Below are positions 54,806 through 64,000 of a stretch of 64,000 nucleotides of DNA, piece by piece. The position numbers were made by a program, and so were the translations under genes. Numbering within the stretch: position 1 is the stretch's first letter; every line of letters begins with the position of its first letter. Location: positions 160,019,489 through 160,083,488 of the forward strand of contig OU015499.1 of assembly GCA_907164885.2 (NCBI GenBank). The letters are read 5' to 3'. The DNA comes from Dolomedes plantarius. Its lineage: Eukaryota > Arthropoda > Arachnida > Araneae > Dolomedidae. The notes below the pieces were generated by a model. That model was not told where the DNA came from. It searched no databases and worked only from the letters and a program-made list of their open reading frames with translations.

Positions 54806-55729
54806 ATGCATCATTCCTACCACATTGCTGATAATACTTCCTGTACCCACTCAGGACAGAACATTTTCGCATGCACGGTATGTGAGAGAAGATTTTGTGT
54901 ACAGAGGGATTTAATAAGACATCTCCGCACCCACACAGGAGAGAAACCTTTCGCCTGTATTGAATGTGAGAAAAGATTTTCTAGGCAGGATAATTTAAAA
55001 ATACATCTCCGCATCCACACAGGAGAGAAACCTTTCGCCTGCACGGTATGTGAGAAAAGATTTTCTCAACAGGGTTCTTTAGAAGCACATCTCCGCACCC
55101 ACACGGGAGAGAAACCTTTCGCCTGTACTGTATGTGAGAAAAGATATTCTCGGCAGGGTGAGTTAAAAAGACATCTCCGCACCCACACAGGAGAAAAACC
55201 TTTCGCCTGCACGGTATGTGAGAAAAGATTTTCTCGTCAGGGTTCTTTAAGAACACATCTCCGTACCCACACAGGAGAGAAACCTTTCACCTGCACTGTA
55301 TGTGAGAAAAGATTTTCTGAACAGTGTTCTTTAAGAACACATCTCCGCACCCACACAGGAGAGAAACCTTTCGCCTGCACTGTATGTGGGAAAAGATTTT
55401 CTGATCAGGGTTCTTTAAGAAGACATCTCCGTACCCACACAGGAGAGAAACCTTTCGCCTGCACTGTATGTGGGAAAAGATTTTCCACACAGGGTCATTT
55501 AAGAACACATCTCCGCACCCACACAGGGGAGAAACGTTTCGCCTGCACTGTGTGCGACAAGAAATATGCTGTACAGGGTGCTTTAAATATACATGTCCGC
55601 ATCCACACGGGAGAGAAACCTTACGCCTGCACTGTATGTGAGAGAAGATTTTCTCGACAGGGTGATTTAAGAACACATCTCCGCATCCACACAGGAGAGA
55701 AACCTCTCTTCTGCACTGTATGTGAGTGA
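54806..55729 (+). CDS. C2H2 zinc-finger protein, array exon, copy B
   Basis: From the ATG at 54806 (MHHSYHIADNTSCTHSGQN, the same start as copy A) the frame gives 10 intact C2H2 fingers of 28-residue pitch with TGEKPF linkers. The TGA at 55727-55729 lies in finger 11. Fingers 10 and 11 are near-identical in DNA, and the stop is a single AGA-to-TGA change. Fingers 11-14 after it are otherwise intact, so the loss of the frame looks recent. Finger sequences differ from copy A in number, order and contact positions (for example RQGELKRH, DQGSLRRH and VQGALNIH here; VRSNLETH and QLVNLRRH there). Such proteins bind DNA. There is no effector domain in view. The upstream exon frame is closed, so it may be a pseudogene or may start at this ATG. 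Confidence 0.72.
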   Translation: MHHSYHIADNTSCTHSGQNIFACTVCERRFCVQRDLIRHLRTHTGEKPFACIECEKRFSRQDNLKIHLRIHTGEKPFACTVCEKRFSQQGSLEAHLRTHTGEKPFACTVCEKRYSRQGELKRHLRTHTGEKPFACTVCEKRFSRQGSLRTHLRTHTGEKPFTCTVCEKRFSEQCSLRTHLRTHTGEKPFACTVCGKRFSDQGSLRRHLRTHTGEKPFACTVCGKRFSTQGHLRTHLRTHTGEKRFACTVCDKKYAVQGALNIHVRIHTGEKPYACTVCERRFSRQGDLRTHLRIHTGEKPLFCTVCE

Positions 55730-56339
55730 AGATTTTCTCGACAGGGTGATTTAAGAACACATCTCCGCATCCACACAGGAGAGAAACCTTTCTCCTGCAC
55801 CGTATGTGAGAAGAAATTTTCTGTACAGCATGATTTAAAAAGACATCTCCGCGTCCACACAGGAGAGAAACCTTTCGCCTGCACTGTATGTGAGAATAAA
55901 TATGCTGTACAGGGTGCTTTAAATATACACCTCCGCATCCACACGGGAGAGAAACCTTACGCCTGCACGGTATGTGAGAAAAGATTTTCTCATCAGGGTC
56001 TTTTAAGAAGACATCTCCGCATCCACACGGGAGAGAAACCTTACGCCTCCACGGTATGTGAGAAATGATTTTCTCTACAGGATGGTTGAAGAACACATCT
56101 GCGCATCCAAACAGGGGAAAAACCTTTCGTCTGTACTCTGTGAGGAAAGGTTTTCTGGGCAGGGTTGTTTTAAAATACACATCTTCGCTCCCACGTGGGA
56201 GATAAACCTGTAGCATGCAGTGTATGTGATAGAAGATTTTCTTTCCATGGGAAGTTTAAAATTTATCTCCTCGTCCATGGAGGAAAGACTTGGTGCGCAC
56301 TAAATGTAAGGAAAGGTTTTCTGAACTCGATCATGTAAA
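55730..56339 (+). pseudogene. 3' continuation of zinc-finger array B past the stop
   Basis: Fingers 11-14 continue in the same frame (FSRQGDLRTHLRIH, then CTVCEKKFSVQHDLKRHLRV, CENKYAVQGALNIHL and CEKRFSHQGLLRRHL) with correct Cys and His. From about 56050 decay sets in (a Cys-to-Ser change, TGA in CEK, frameshifts), ending FSFHGKFKIYLLVH near 56270. The tail aligns with copy A 20950-21271. Confidence 0.85.
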
Positions 56340-56631
56340 TAAATTATTCGTAACCACACAGAAGAGAAATCTTTCATCCTCACTGTGTGAGAGAAAAGAT
56401 TTCTTTTCAGTGGGCTTTAAAATCGCATCACCCTACCCTTTCAGGTATGTAATCCACTTTCTACGATCGTATAAAACATAATTTTTTGTCCCACCGTGGG
56501 GAAAATATCCTTCAAAATCAAATTCAAACTCATGCGTAATGGTGTTTATTTAAAGGCGATATCGCACGTGATTGTATTTTGGAATTTATTGTTTTATTAT
56601 AGTACTCTTCTTTTGTACATATTTTTAAATA
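56340..56631. other. Sequence between zinc-finger array B and the mariner remnant
   Basis: Nearly identical to 21275-21564. It contains a good splice-donor-like ttcag/gtatgt at 56440-56450 in both copies, so a further exon is possible but unproven. Confidence 0.4.
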
Positions 56632-57376
56632 CCGGGTGTTCAGAAAGTGATTATACATTTGAAACAGTAATAATTCACGGAATAATGTAAGTAGAGAAGT
56701 AAAAATTGACACACATGCTTCGAATGACATGGGGTTTTATTGGAACCACAAAAAAGTTCAAAAAACGGCCAACAGGGCTCTGGACAGCAAAACGTCAGTG
56801 CCGCTGCATAACAATCGTGTATAAAAGGAGCTGGAATGAGAGAGGGAAAGAGATGCACCAGCAATCGCAGCATGTTTACGTTACCAGAAAAGGCACTGTT
56901 AGTGATGGAAAATGCTACTGCAGCTTTACGAACCTATCGCCATAGGAAGAGTATTCGAACCGGTAAAGGTTGCAAACTGTGAAGAGAGTGATTTTGAAGT
57001 TCACGATTGACCGACATCAATAGGAATGCTAAAAGACAACATCCAACGCCAATGTCTCACCATAAATACAGATATGCTGTACACTGCTGTTCACAACATT
57101 GTCCCTCGACTACAGCTATTGATGAGGAATGACGGTCGACATGTTGAGCATTTATTCTGAAGAACATCGTCTTGCTTTTTCATAATTTTTTATTCGAATT
57201 ATTGCCTTTCTTCTTATCACACGAAGCGCCATCTGGTGGCCATTTTTTGGAAGGTTTTTTGTGGTTGCAATAAAACCCCGTGTCATTCCAAGCATGTGTG
57301 TCATTTTTTACCTCTCTACCTATATTATTCCGTGAATTATTACTTTTTCAAATGAATACTCACTTTCTGATCCCGG
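56632..57376 (+). mobile_element. Internally deleted mariner-like element (DUF4817 type), copy B
   Basis: Same element as 21565-22310, with CCGGGTGTTCAGAAAGTGA ends and TA flanks, and about ten differences over 745 bp. It again keeps the N- and C-terminal coding ends and lacks the catalytic core. Confidence 0.82.
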
Positions 57377-57684
57377 TACATCAATGCGCTATCAGTATCG
57401 AAACATGATCCTTGAAGGGATACTTGTTCTACCCAAGTGATTGGAGTTAAAAACTTGTCTTACCTGTTTACGCTGCCGGAACGGGTGTCTTGAAATGTCA
57501 CTTATCCAATACTTCTGGTTTTTGTTTTTGCCTAATATGAAATTTAAATTTTTAAGATTTAACTGCTTTTGTGTACATCTGCTGTGTTCTGTAAATGGGA
57601 TATATATGTATAATATATAAATAAATATTTTATAGCTTCATATCGAGATTGAATTAATTTTCGTTTTTGGCTCTCTCTTAATTA

Positions 57685-58571
57685 CACTGCTGGCCACCCA
57701 AATTGCAACACCAAGAAAGACAAGAGATATCACAACAAAATTTATTTTGTAGATAACATGTTGACCAAGTATCAAATGATTAAATTTATAGACTTCTGTG
57801 AAGTGTGGTTCCTGCCAAAATCAGTAGCCAGAGTAGCCGCCATTGTTGGAGATTACCGCTGCCACACGCCACGGCATTGATTCAAAGAGACTTTGGATGA
57901 GTTCTTGGGGTACAGCAGACCAAGCAACTTCCACGCGTTGCCGAAGTTGATCTGCTGTGGCAGCTGGGGATGGAATCTGGGTCAATCGTAGAGCAACCAT
58001 GGACCACATGTTTTCTATCGGTGAAAGATCCGGACAGCGAGGCGGCCAGGGTAGCAATTCAATCTGGCGATTGACGAAGAACCGTTGGACATTGCGTGCC
58101 ACGTGTGGTCGCGTATTATCCTGTTGAAATATGGCTGTGGGCAAGCCCTGAAGGTAAGGAAGGACAACTGGCTCCAACACCTCGGAGATGTAGCGCTGGC
58201 TGTTTAAAGTACCCGCAATGCGTATTAGAGGTTTGCGAGAGTGATATCCAATATCGCCCCATACCATAATACCCGTTGCAGGACCAGTGTGGCGGTGCAT
58301 AACGCAGCTGTTCAGCATCCTCTCTTCACGGTGTCTCCTGACTCGAATGCGACCATCGTGGTGTTGCAGACAGAAGCGTGACTCGTCAGTAAAGACAATT
58401 TCACTCCATTCTGCCGTCCACATCCTTCTGTCATCGCACCATTGGCGGCGGAGACGTCTGTGGTTCTGCGTCAAGGGTAGACAAAGCAATGGACGTCTTG
58501 CGGACAGACCACTCTGCTGTAAACGGCGTCGAATGGTACGCGCAGACACTGGATGATGCGTTACAGCAGTG
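57685..58571 (-). mobile_element. Internally deleted Tc1 (DD34E), copy B, reverse strand
   Basis: The left terminus CACTGCTGGCCACCCAAATT is at 57685 after TA. At the other end only the last seven bases of the terminal repeat (agcagtg, 58565-58571) remain before TA. The N-terminal third of the transposase is deleted. Confidence 0.9.
57821..58549 (-). pseudogene. Tc1 transposase, N-terminally deleted, copy B
   Basis: A 242-residue frame with the end of the helix-turn-helix (SARTIRRRLQQSGLSARRPL), FTDESRF, FQQDNTRPHVAR and SPDLSPIENMWSM: Asp, Asp and Glu all present, with 34 residues between the second Asp and the Glu. It lacks about 100 N-terminal residues of a full Tc1 transposase (about 340). 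It is the longest intact transposase core in the window. Confidence 0.93.
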
Positions 58572-58654
58572 TATTTTAAAGTAATTTAGCTTTTATTAGA
58601 AGGGTTTTTTCGTAATGTGCAGCCAAAATAGTATTTGACACATGGAGCATCTAT

Positions 58655-60034
58655 ACTGCTGGCCACTGTAAATGCAACACCCTGAAGGAAACATGCAAAT
58701 AACATGAAATTTACAACATGCATTAGCGGAGGTGAGATATGCAAATGATTAGAATTTCAGCGCAGACGCACATCACGCGCGCCTGTGGCGCCACTTCAAA
58801 GCGCTATTTAAGACCTGGAGATTTCGACGATTTCAAGTTCGGCAATTGTGTTTTTCTTGTGGTTTAAAAAAAAATGATCAATTTTGCCTCGTCGAAAACA
58901 GCGATCATCTTTTGATCAAGTATCCGAGTTCGACAGAGGAAGGATAGTGGCCTACCGAGATTATGGATTATCTTTCAGGGAAATCGGTAGTCGTGTAGGA
59001 TGAAACCAAACAACTGTAATGCGGATATGTGATCGTTGGATGCAGGAGGGTACACGGACCGGCGTGTTCGATCGCATCCACCTCAGCGCACCACTTCACG
59101 TGATGACAGGCAAATTGTGCGCATGGCAGTGACGGATCGCTCAGTCACATCACGAACCATAGCACAGCACATGCAGTCTGTAACGCATCATCCAGTGTCT
59201 TCGCGTACCATTCGACGCCGTTTACAGCAGAGTGGTCTGTCCGCAAGACGTCCATTGCTTTGTCTACCCTTGACGCAGAACCACTGACGTCTCCGCCTCC
59301 AATGGTGCGATGACAGAAGGATGTGGACGGCAGAATGGAATGAAATTGTCTTTACTGACGAGTCACGCTTCTGTCTGCAACACCACGATGGTCGCATTCG
59401 AGTCTGGAGACACCGTAAAGAGAGGATGCTGAACAGCTGCGTTATGCACCGGGTATTATGGTATGGGTCGGTATTGGATATCACTCTCGCACACCTCTAG
59501 TACGCATTGCCGGTACTTTAAACAGCCAGCGCTACATCTCCGAGGTGTTGGAGCCAGTTGTCCTTCCTTACCTTCAGGGCTTGCCCACAGCCATATTGCA
59601 ACAGGATAATGCGCGACAACACGTGGCACGCATTGTCCAACGGTTCTTCGTCAATCGCCAGATTGAATTGCTACCCTGGCCGCCTCGCTCTCCGGATCTT
59701 TCGCCGATAGAAAACATGTGGTCCATGGTTGCTCTACGATTGACCCAGATTCCATCCCCAGCTGCCACAGCAGATCAACTTTGGCAACATGTGGAAGCTG
59801 CTTGGTCTGCTGTACCCCAAGAAGTCATTCTCTTTAAATCAATGCCGAGGCGTGTGGCAGCGGTGATCTCCAACAATGGCGGCTACTCTGGCTACTGATT
59901 TTGGCAGGAACCACACTTCACAGAAGTCTATAAATTTAATCATTTGATACTTGGTCAACATGTTATCTGCAAAATTAATTTTGTTGTGATATCTCTTGTC
60001 TTTCTTGGTGTTGCAATTTCGGTGGCCAGCAGTG
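58655..60034 (+). mobile_element. Full-length Tc1 transposon (DD34E), plus strand, copy B only
   Basis: 1380 bp with both terminal repeats: left actgctggccactgtaaatg at about 58655, and right ending ggtggccagcagtg at 60034 before TA. It is inverted relative to the neighbouring Tc1 81 bp to its left. Copy A lacks it. Confidence 0.92.
58870..59898 (+). pseudogene. Tc1 transposase pseudogene, nearly complete, copy B
   Basis: Reading order: FDRGRIVAYRDYGLSFREIG and VMRICDRWMQEG (first helix-turn-helix), RDDRQIVRMAVTDRSVTSRT, RRLQQSGLSARRPL, WNEIVFTDESRF (Asp), LQQDNARQHVAR (Asp) and SPDLSPIENMWSM (Glu), ending NNGGYSGY. It is broken by a stop at the GCRxNQTTVMRIC site near 59000, a stop after LTQNH (59285), a deletion near 59450 (CVMHR joined to GIMVW out of frame) and a short loss near 59825. 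Confidence 0.9.
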
Positions 60035-60181
60035 TAATTATGCTTCTATACTAGATATTGTCTGAAATTTTTATGTATGAAATATATAATTTTAATTTGG
60101 AACTCATCTCTTCACAAATGTTCATACGTTACACCAAGTCTCGTCTCTTTAATAATGGACTCTACTGGATCTTGCAAGATT

Positions 60182-60711
60182 TGAGGGTCTTTTCAAAAGT
60201 AATGCACAAGACTGTGCCATTTCTTCCAATATGATACAATAAAAGAAATTTCACCATTTGCTGTTGAGGACAAGAGGAATATTTATGTGTCAGTGAAAGT
60301 TTTCTCACGTGTTTTGTGTTGAAGTGACATTTTTTTAAAAAGGGATTTGCAGATGTCTCGGGTAATGTGAGTGTAGAAGATCAAAGATCACATATAAAGT
60401 TGACTGTTTGTCCTCGGTGGGTTCCTCACTGCTGGACATCTGAGCAAAAACAGAAACACCTGCACATTGCACTGTTGAAACATTTGCAGTCAACGTTTTT
60501 CAACCTCAGAAGGGCTTACCTCAGCCGCTACCCGAGTCATTAGGGGTACTCAACAAAAGTAGCATGCAGCAAGGAATGAATATTTTCCTAGATGTTAGGA
60601 CTCTGTTTTGAGAAGCAGGGGGAGTATATAGAAGGACTGTCCAGAGAAATTGTCAGAAATCAAGTAGGTATACAAAAACTAATTTAGTGTGCATTACTTC
60701 TGAAATTACCC
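60182..60711. mobile_element. mariner-like MITE, copy B
   Basis: Same unit as 23515-24045 with gggtcttttcaaaagtaatg and gggtaatttcagaagtaatg inverted ends. About 4% different by eye. Confidence 0.6.
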
Positions 60712-61264
60712 GCATGTTTAGTCATGTTGGTTTGGAGCGCTATGGTCAGTGTTTGCTACACGGGGGCTAATTCGACCGGGACCTACAGCTTAACGCCGAT
60801 TCCAAACGTCTATGATTATCCCGATTGCAATTTTTACATGTATTTTATTTTCACACTTTTAAGCAATATGATACTTCGCTAAGCGTTTGAAACATCTCTC
60901 TGCTTTACGTAATGAATTCTTTTTTTTCATCTACGCTCATCGAACACTGGTCGGGCGTAAGGTTCACTTTCTGAATTCTTTCTACGACTAAACTCTAGAA
61001 CTAAACCATTTGGTATTGCTTTAAGTAGAAGGGGACGGAATAAACAGCCATATGAGTCTGCGGTAACCGTAAGACTTTCTAAAGTTCTGATTTGAATTTC
61101 TGAATTATCTTACAAATTTCTTAAAGGTTTTATATCATCCGATTTTTTAACGGGTTCTATATCTAATAGATTATTCATATGGGCGGATATCAAATTTTTC
61201 TTTTTCCCAAATCAGACCGTAAGAATATTTTACCTCTTTAATATAATTTTCAACTATAAAGGGC
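60712..61264. other. Non-coding sequence, copy B
   Basis: Aligns with 24046-24596. No gene is supported. Confidence 0.5.
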
Positions 61265-61689
61265 CAGTACCGGATTGAGGGGGGCCAACTGCCCCGAGGG
61301 GGGCGGCAAAATGGGATTGAAAATTTTATCCTTTTTTATAATTTCAGTGTCATAAAAATATAAATAAAATATAAAATTTAGATTTCCTCAGATCACTCTC
61401 GTTTTATACCGGTGGGGTTTTATTAAACTATTAATTACAGAAAGTAAACTCAACTCCTTGCTTTACGTAAGAGTAAAACAAGCGTATTTCATTAACAGAA
61501 GAGTGCTAATTGCGTTGATGTGATTTGCGGAGAATGTTTCATTGCCGAAAAACAAGCAGGTAGCTTGGAGAGGGGAGGGTGGCACGTGACTCATAGAGAT
61601 GAGGAGAGGCGGGAAAAGATAGTGCCAATTGCAGACTTGTCGTTGTCACCTATCGGTGCGTCCGCTTGTAAATTGTAATTTTTAGTGAA

Positions 61690-63400
61690 TTGTGGAAGTG
61701 GTACGGTTTCATTGAAATGATGGGAGATCATGTTCGAAAGAAGATACTGAATGATACCATATACCACGCAAAGTACTACACAGTATTGTTTTATTGTACA
61801 CCTGATAAATCACACACAGAACAATTGAGCCAACAAATCCGATGTGTTACCAAGTATGAAAATGGCCAATTTGATATCAGAGAAAGCTTCATTGATTTTA
61901 TAGCAGCTTGAAAATGTGGGGAGTACTTGTCAGATACAATGTTTCATAAGTTGGATGAAGATGGGTTAGAAGTAGGAAATTGTTGAGCCCAAACGTATGA
62001 TGGGTCGAACATCCGTGGTGTTTATAGAGGAGCTCCAAGCTAGGTTCTTGGATATCAACCCATTAGAAACTTTTGTCCCGTGCACAGCCCACTCCTTGAA
62101 TCTGGTGGGACTACATACAGCATCAACATCTTCTGAAACAGCGATTGTATATGAAATAATCCAGAGATTATACACCTATTTTTACCATGTTTTTATTAAC
62201 TTGCTTTCTTGTTTCTTTGTGTGTTTGTGTGTGTCCACTACAAATCTTGTAATCGATTTTTAACTAACTTCCCGACTAGCTAGACATTTGAACCATTTCG
62301 AATAGCTCAGAACACGATGACAATGCATTATTTTAATACTTTTAGCCATCTTTAGGCAGAATTAAAATTAATTTTCTGTTAACGGTGGGAAGTCATGAAA
62401 CAAACACAGAAAATGAATTTAAATGGAACCGGTGATACTCGATGGTCCGAAGCAGTGCATGGTCTTGTAATATACTTTCAGGGAGTAATCAGCTATGTCA
62501 CTGAGTTGAACGAAGAAAAACACTATACACCAGAGACAAAATCTGATGCCTCCAGTCTCATTCGTACTTTGAAAGATTTCCGACTTAATTCGTATTTGTT
62601 TGCTTGGGCAAATATCTTAAGAAAACAACAGAGTTAACAAGGAAATACAGAAGCATAACGTAATGTTCTCAAAAACAATACAAATGTTGGAAGGTCTCAC
62701 CAAAACCATGGAAAGGCTGAGAAATGAAATAAAGGAATGGATAAAGACTGCTAAAGAAATAGCGTAAAAAATTGAAATGTGGCCAACTATGGAAACTTGC
62801 AGAATTCCAAAAAGGAAAATAATGCCTGGAGAGATGGCGCAAGATAAAGGAAGAAGTTTCTCTGTAGAAGAAAGTCTTTACCATAGTATGAAGGAAGTAA
62901 TCGATGTGATACTGATCCAGTTGAAAGATAGAACGCAGAGTATAAGTGCACTCAACAATACTTCTTTTTCTAAATTGTAAAAATTTGAAAATCTTGGATG
63001 GCTAAAAGTTGAAAACTCGTGCTGCAAACTAAGCTAGTAAATATCTTGAAGATATAAGTGAAGATGAGTTCCCTACTGAAATCCTAGTTCTTCGTGATCA
63101 GTTACAGAATTCAGTTAATTTTGAAGAACTGAATCAACTGGTTCTTTTAACTTTATCCAAGAAAGAGATTTCACTGATGCTTTCTCAAATGTATGCATAG
63201 CCTTGAAAGTTTATTTAACACTCTCAACTACATGAGGAAGTAGGGAGAGGAGTTTTTGCAAACTGAAGATAATAAAAAACTATCTCAGATCGACAATGAC
63301 TCGAGACAGATTGACATACCTTGCAATACTGTCTATAGAAAGCCAAGAGGCTAATCAAATAAATTATGAAGAAGCGATCAACTCTTTTTCTGAATGAAAA
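61690..63400 (+). pseudogene. ZMYM1/DUF4371-type hAT transposase pseudogene, copy B
   Basis: Keeps the early catalytic region that copy A lost: HVRKKILNDTIYHAKYYTVL, TPDKSHTEQLSQQIRCVTKY and RESFIDFIAA. Then come FVPCTAHSLNLVGLHTASTS, and after the inserted repeat TRWSEAVHGLVIYFQGVISY and KSDASSLIRTLKDFRLNSYL. The dimerisation tail near 63200-63340 is more broken than in A. Several stops and the insertion make it non-functional. Confidence 0.85.
62186..62382. repeat. Repeat inserted in the copy B hAT, matching 26985-27185
   Basis: It starts tttttattaacttgctttct and ends attaattttctgtt. It replaces about 15 bases of the transposase that copy A keeps (tttgattcatcaacac at 25359). Confidence 0.7.
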
Positions 63401-63734
63401 TCAAGGAAAATAATTTTGTAAACATATCTGCACACAGGACATTTTGTAAAGCATAATGAAAGGTAGCTGCGAAGACCATCACCGCTTGGGCAAGAGGGTA
63501 GTAGTGGGTTTTATTTTTAGTCGGTGTGAAAAAAAAATGCATATACTTCTATGTTATAGTATTGTTAAGTCATAAATATGCTGTTTTATTTCAATAAATT
63601 AAGTTTGGCACACCATCAAAAAGACTATTACTTTTATCCTGTTATTTATTATTGCATTGAATAATGAAAAACAGTTACAGGGGCGGCATGGAGCTGACTT
63701 GCCACCGCTGAGATATTTCCTAGATCCGGCACTG

Positions 63735-64000
63735 TATTAGTCCCAGAAGCGCAGCCAGAATTTAATCTTGATGGGGCCGAGATGAACGGATAAAAATATT
63801 TATAATGCAAATTTAATATTCATAATGAATTTCTATTTCTTTGGAGGGGGCCAGGGGCCCTTGCCCCACCCCCTGGGTGCGCCATTGATTAGCCCTAACA
63901 GAGGAGCGAGTCTAGGGGCGAAGGCCCTAGTTTACAGAAAAAACATATAACGGATAGGAATATATCCGATGTTTTTATTTACTATGTTTTTTTTACTCGC
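63735..64000. other. End of copy B
   Basis: Matches 26739-26992: a diverged copy of the short MITE, then the CTAG-ending hairpin near 63913 with one stem mismatch. It continues beyond the window. Confidence 0.6.

Larger units (their letters stand above)
61265..63734 (+). mobile_element. hAT transposon (ZMYM1-like transposase), copy B
   Basis: The left terminus CAGTACCGGATTGAGGGG is at 61265. The right terminus in reverse, CAGTGCCGGATCTAGG, ends at 63734. A foreign repeat of about 197 bp (62186-62382) interrupts it. Confidence 0.85.
28173..64000. repeat. Copy B of the large direct tandem duplication
   Basis: Same order and strand as copy A, about 35.8 kb within the window against about 27 kb. 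The extra length comes mainly from the Copia element (34921-37336), an insert plus local duplication (37684-39845), the Helitron (48315-49239), Tc1 copies (29515-30097 and 58572-60034), several MITEs and sequence lost from copy A. It is cut by the window end. Confidence 0.95.

Overview
The window looks like repeat-rich, AT-rich nuclear DNA from an arthropod, probably an insect or arachnid with a large transposon load. There are no operons and no intact bacterial-type genes. The two gene-like coding regions are C2H2 zinc-finger exons with TGEKPF linkers and a splice acceptor. Everything else I can identify is eukaryotic mobile DNA: Tc1 and mariner, hAT, Merlin, piggyBac-like, pogo/Tigger-like, Helitron, Copia and a tRNA-derived SINE. 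The species cannot be told from the sequence alone.

The dominant structure is a direct tandem duplication. Copy A covers about 1-26992 and copy B covers about 28173-64000. Both are cut by the window ends, so the array may be longer. The order of landmarks is the same in both: nested hAT/Tc1 remnant, GTF2IRD2-like hAT, tRNA-derived SINE, Merlin element, long AT-rich tract with a hAT relic, piggyBac-like relic, zinc-finger exon, DUF4817-type mariner remnant, reverse-strand Tc1, mariner-like MITE and ZMYM1-like hAT. Copy B is about 8.8 kb longer, mostly from later insertions: a Copia element, a Helitron, two Tigger-like MITEs, two other MITEs, extra Tc1 copies and a local duplication. Several B insertions can be read against the empty site in copy A to the exact base.

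The only candidates for host genes are the two zinc-finger exons, A at 19467-20825 with 15 intact fingers and B at 54806-55729 with 10. Each is followed by further fingers beyond a premature stop. Their flanks are very similar, but finger number, order and contact residues differ. The duplication therefore seems to have carried a zinc-finger locus that then diverged by finger gain, loss and shuffling.

I found no clear new multi-gene system. The most informative features are the zinc-finger pair, the mosaic divergence between the two copies, the base-exact Helitron and MITE insertions, and the inverted Tc1 pair in copy B. Identity figures below are by-eye estimates from short stretches, not computed alignments.
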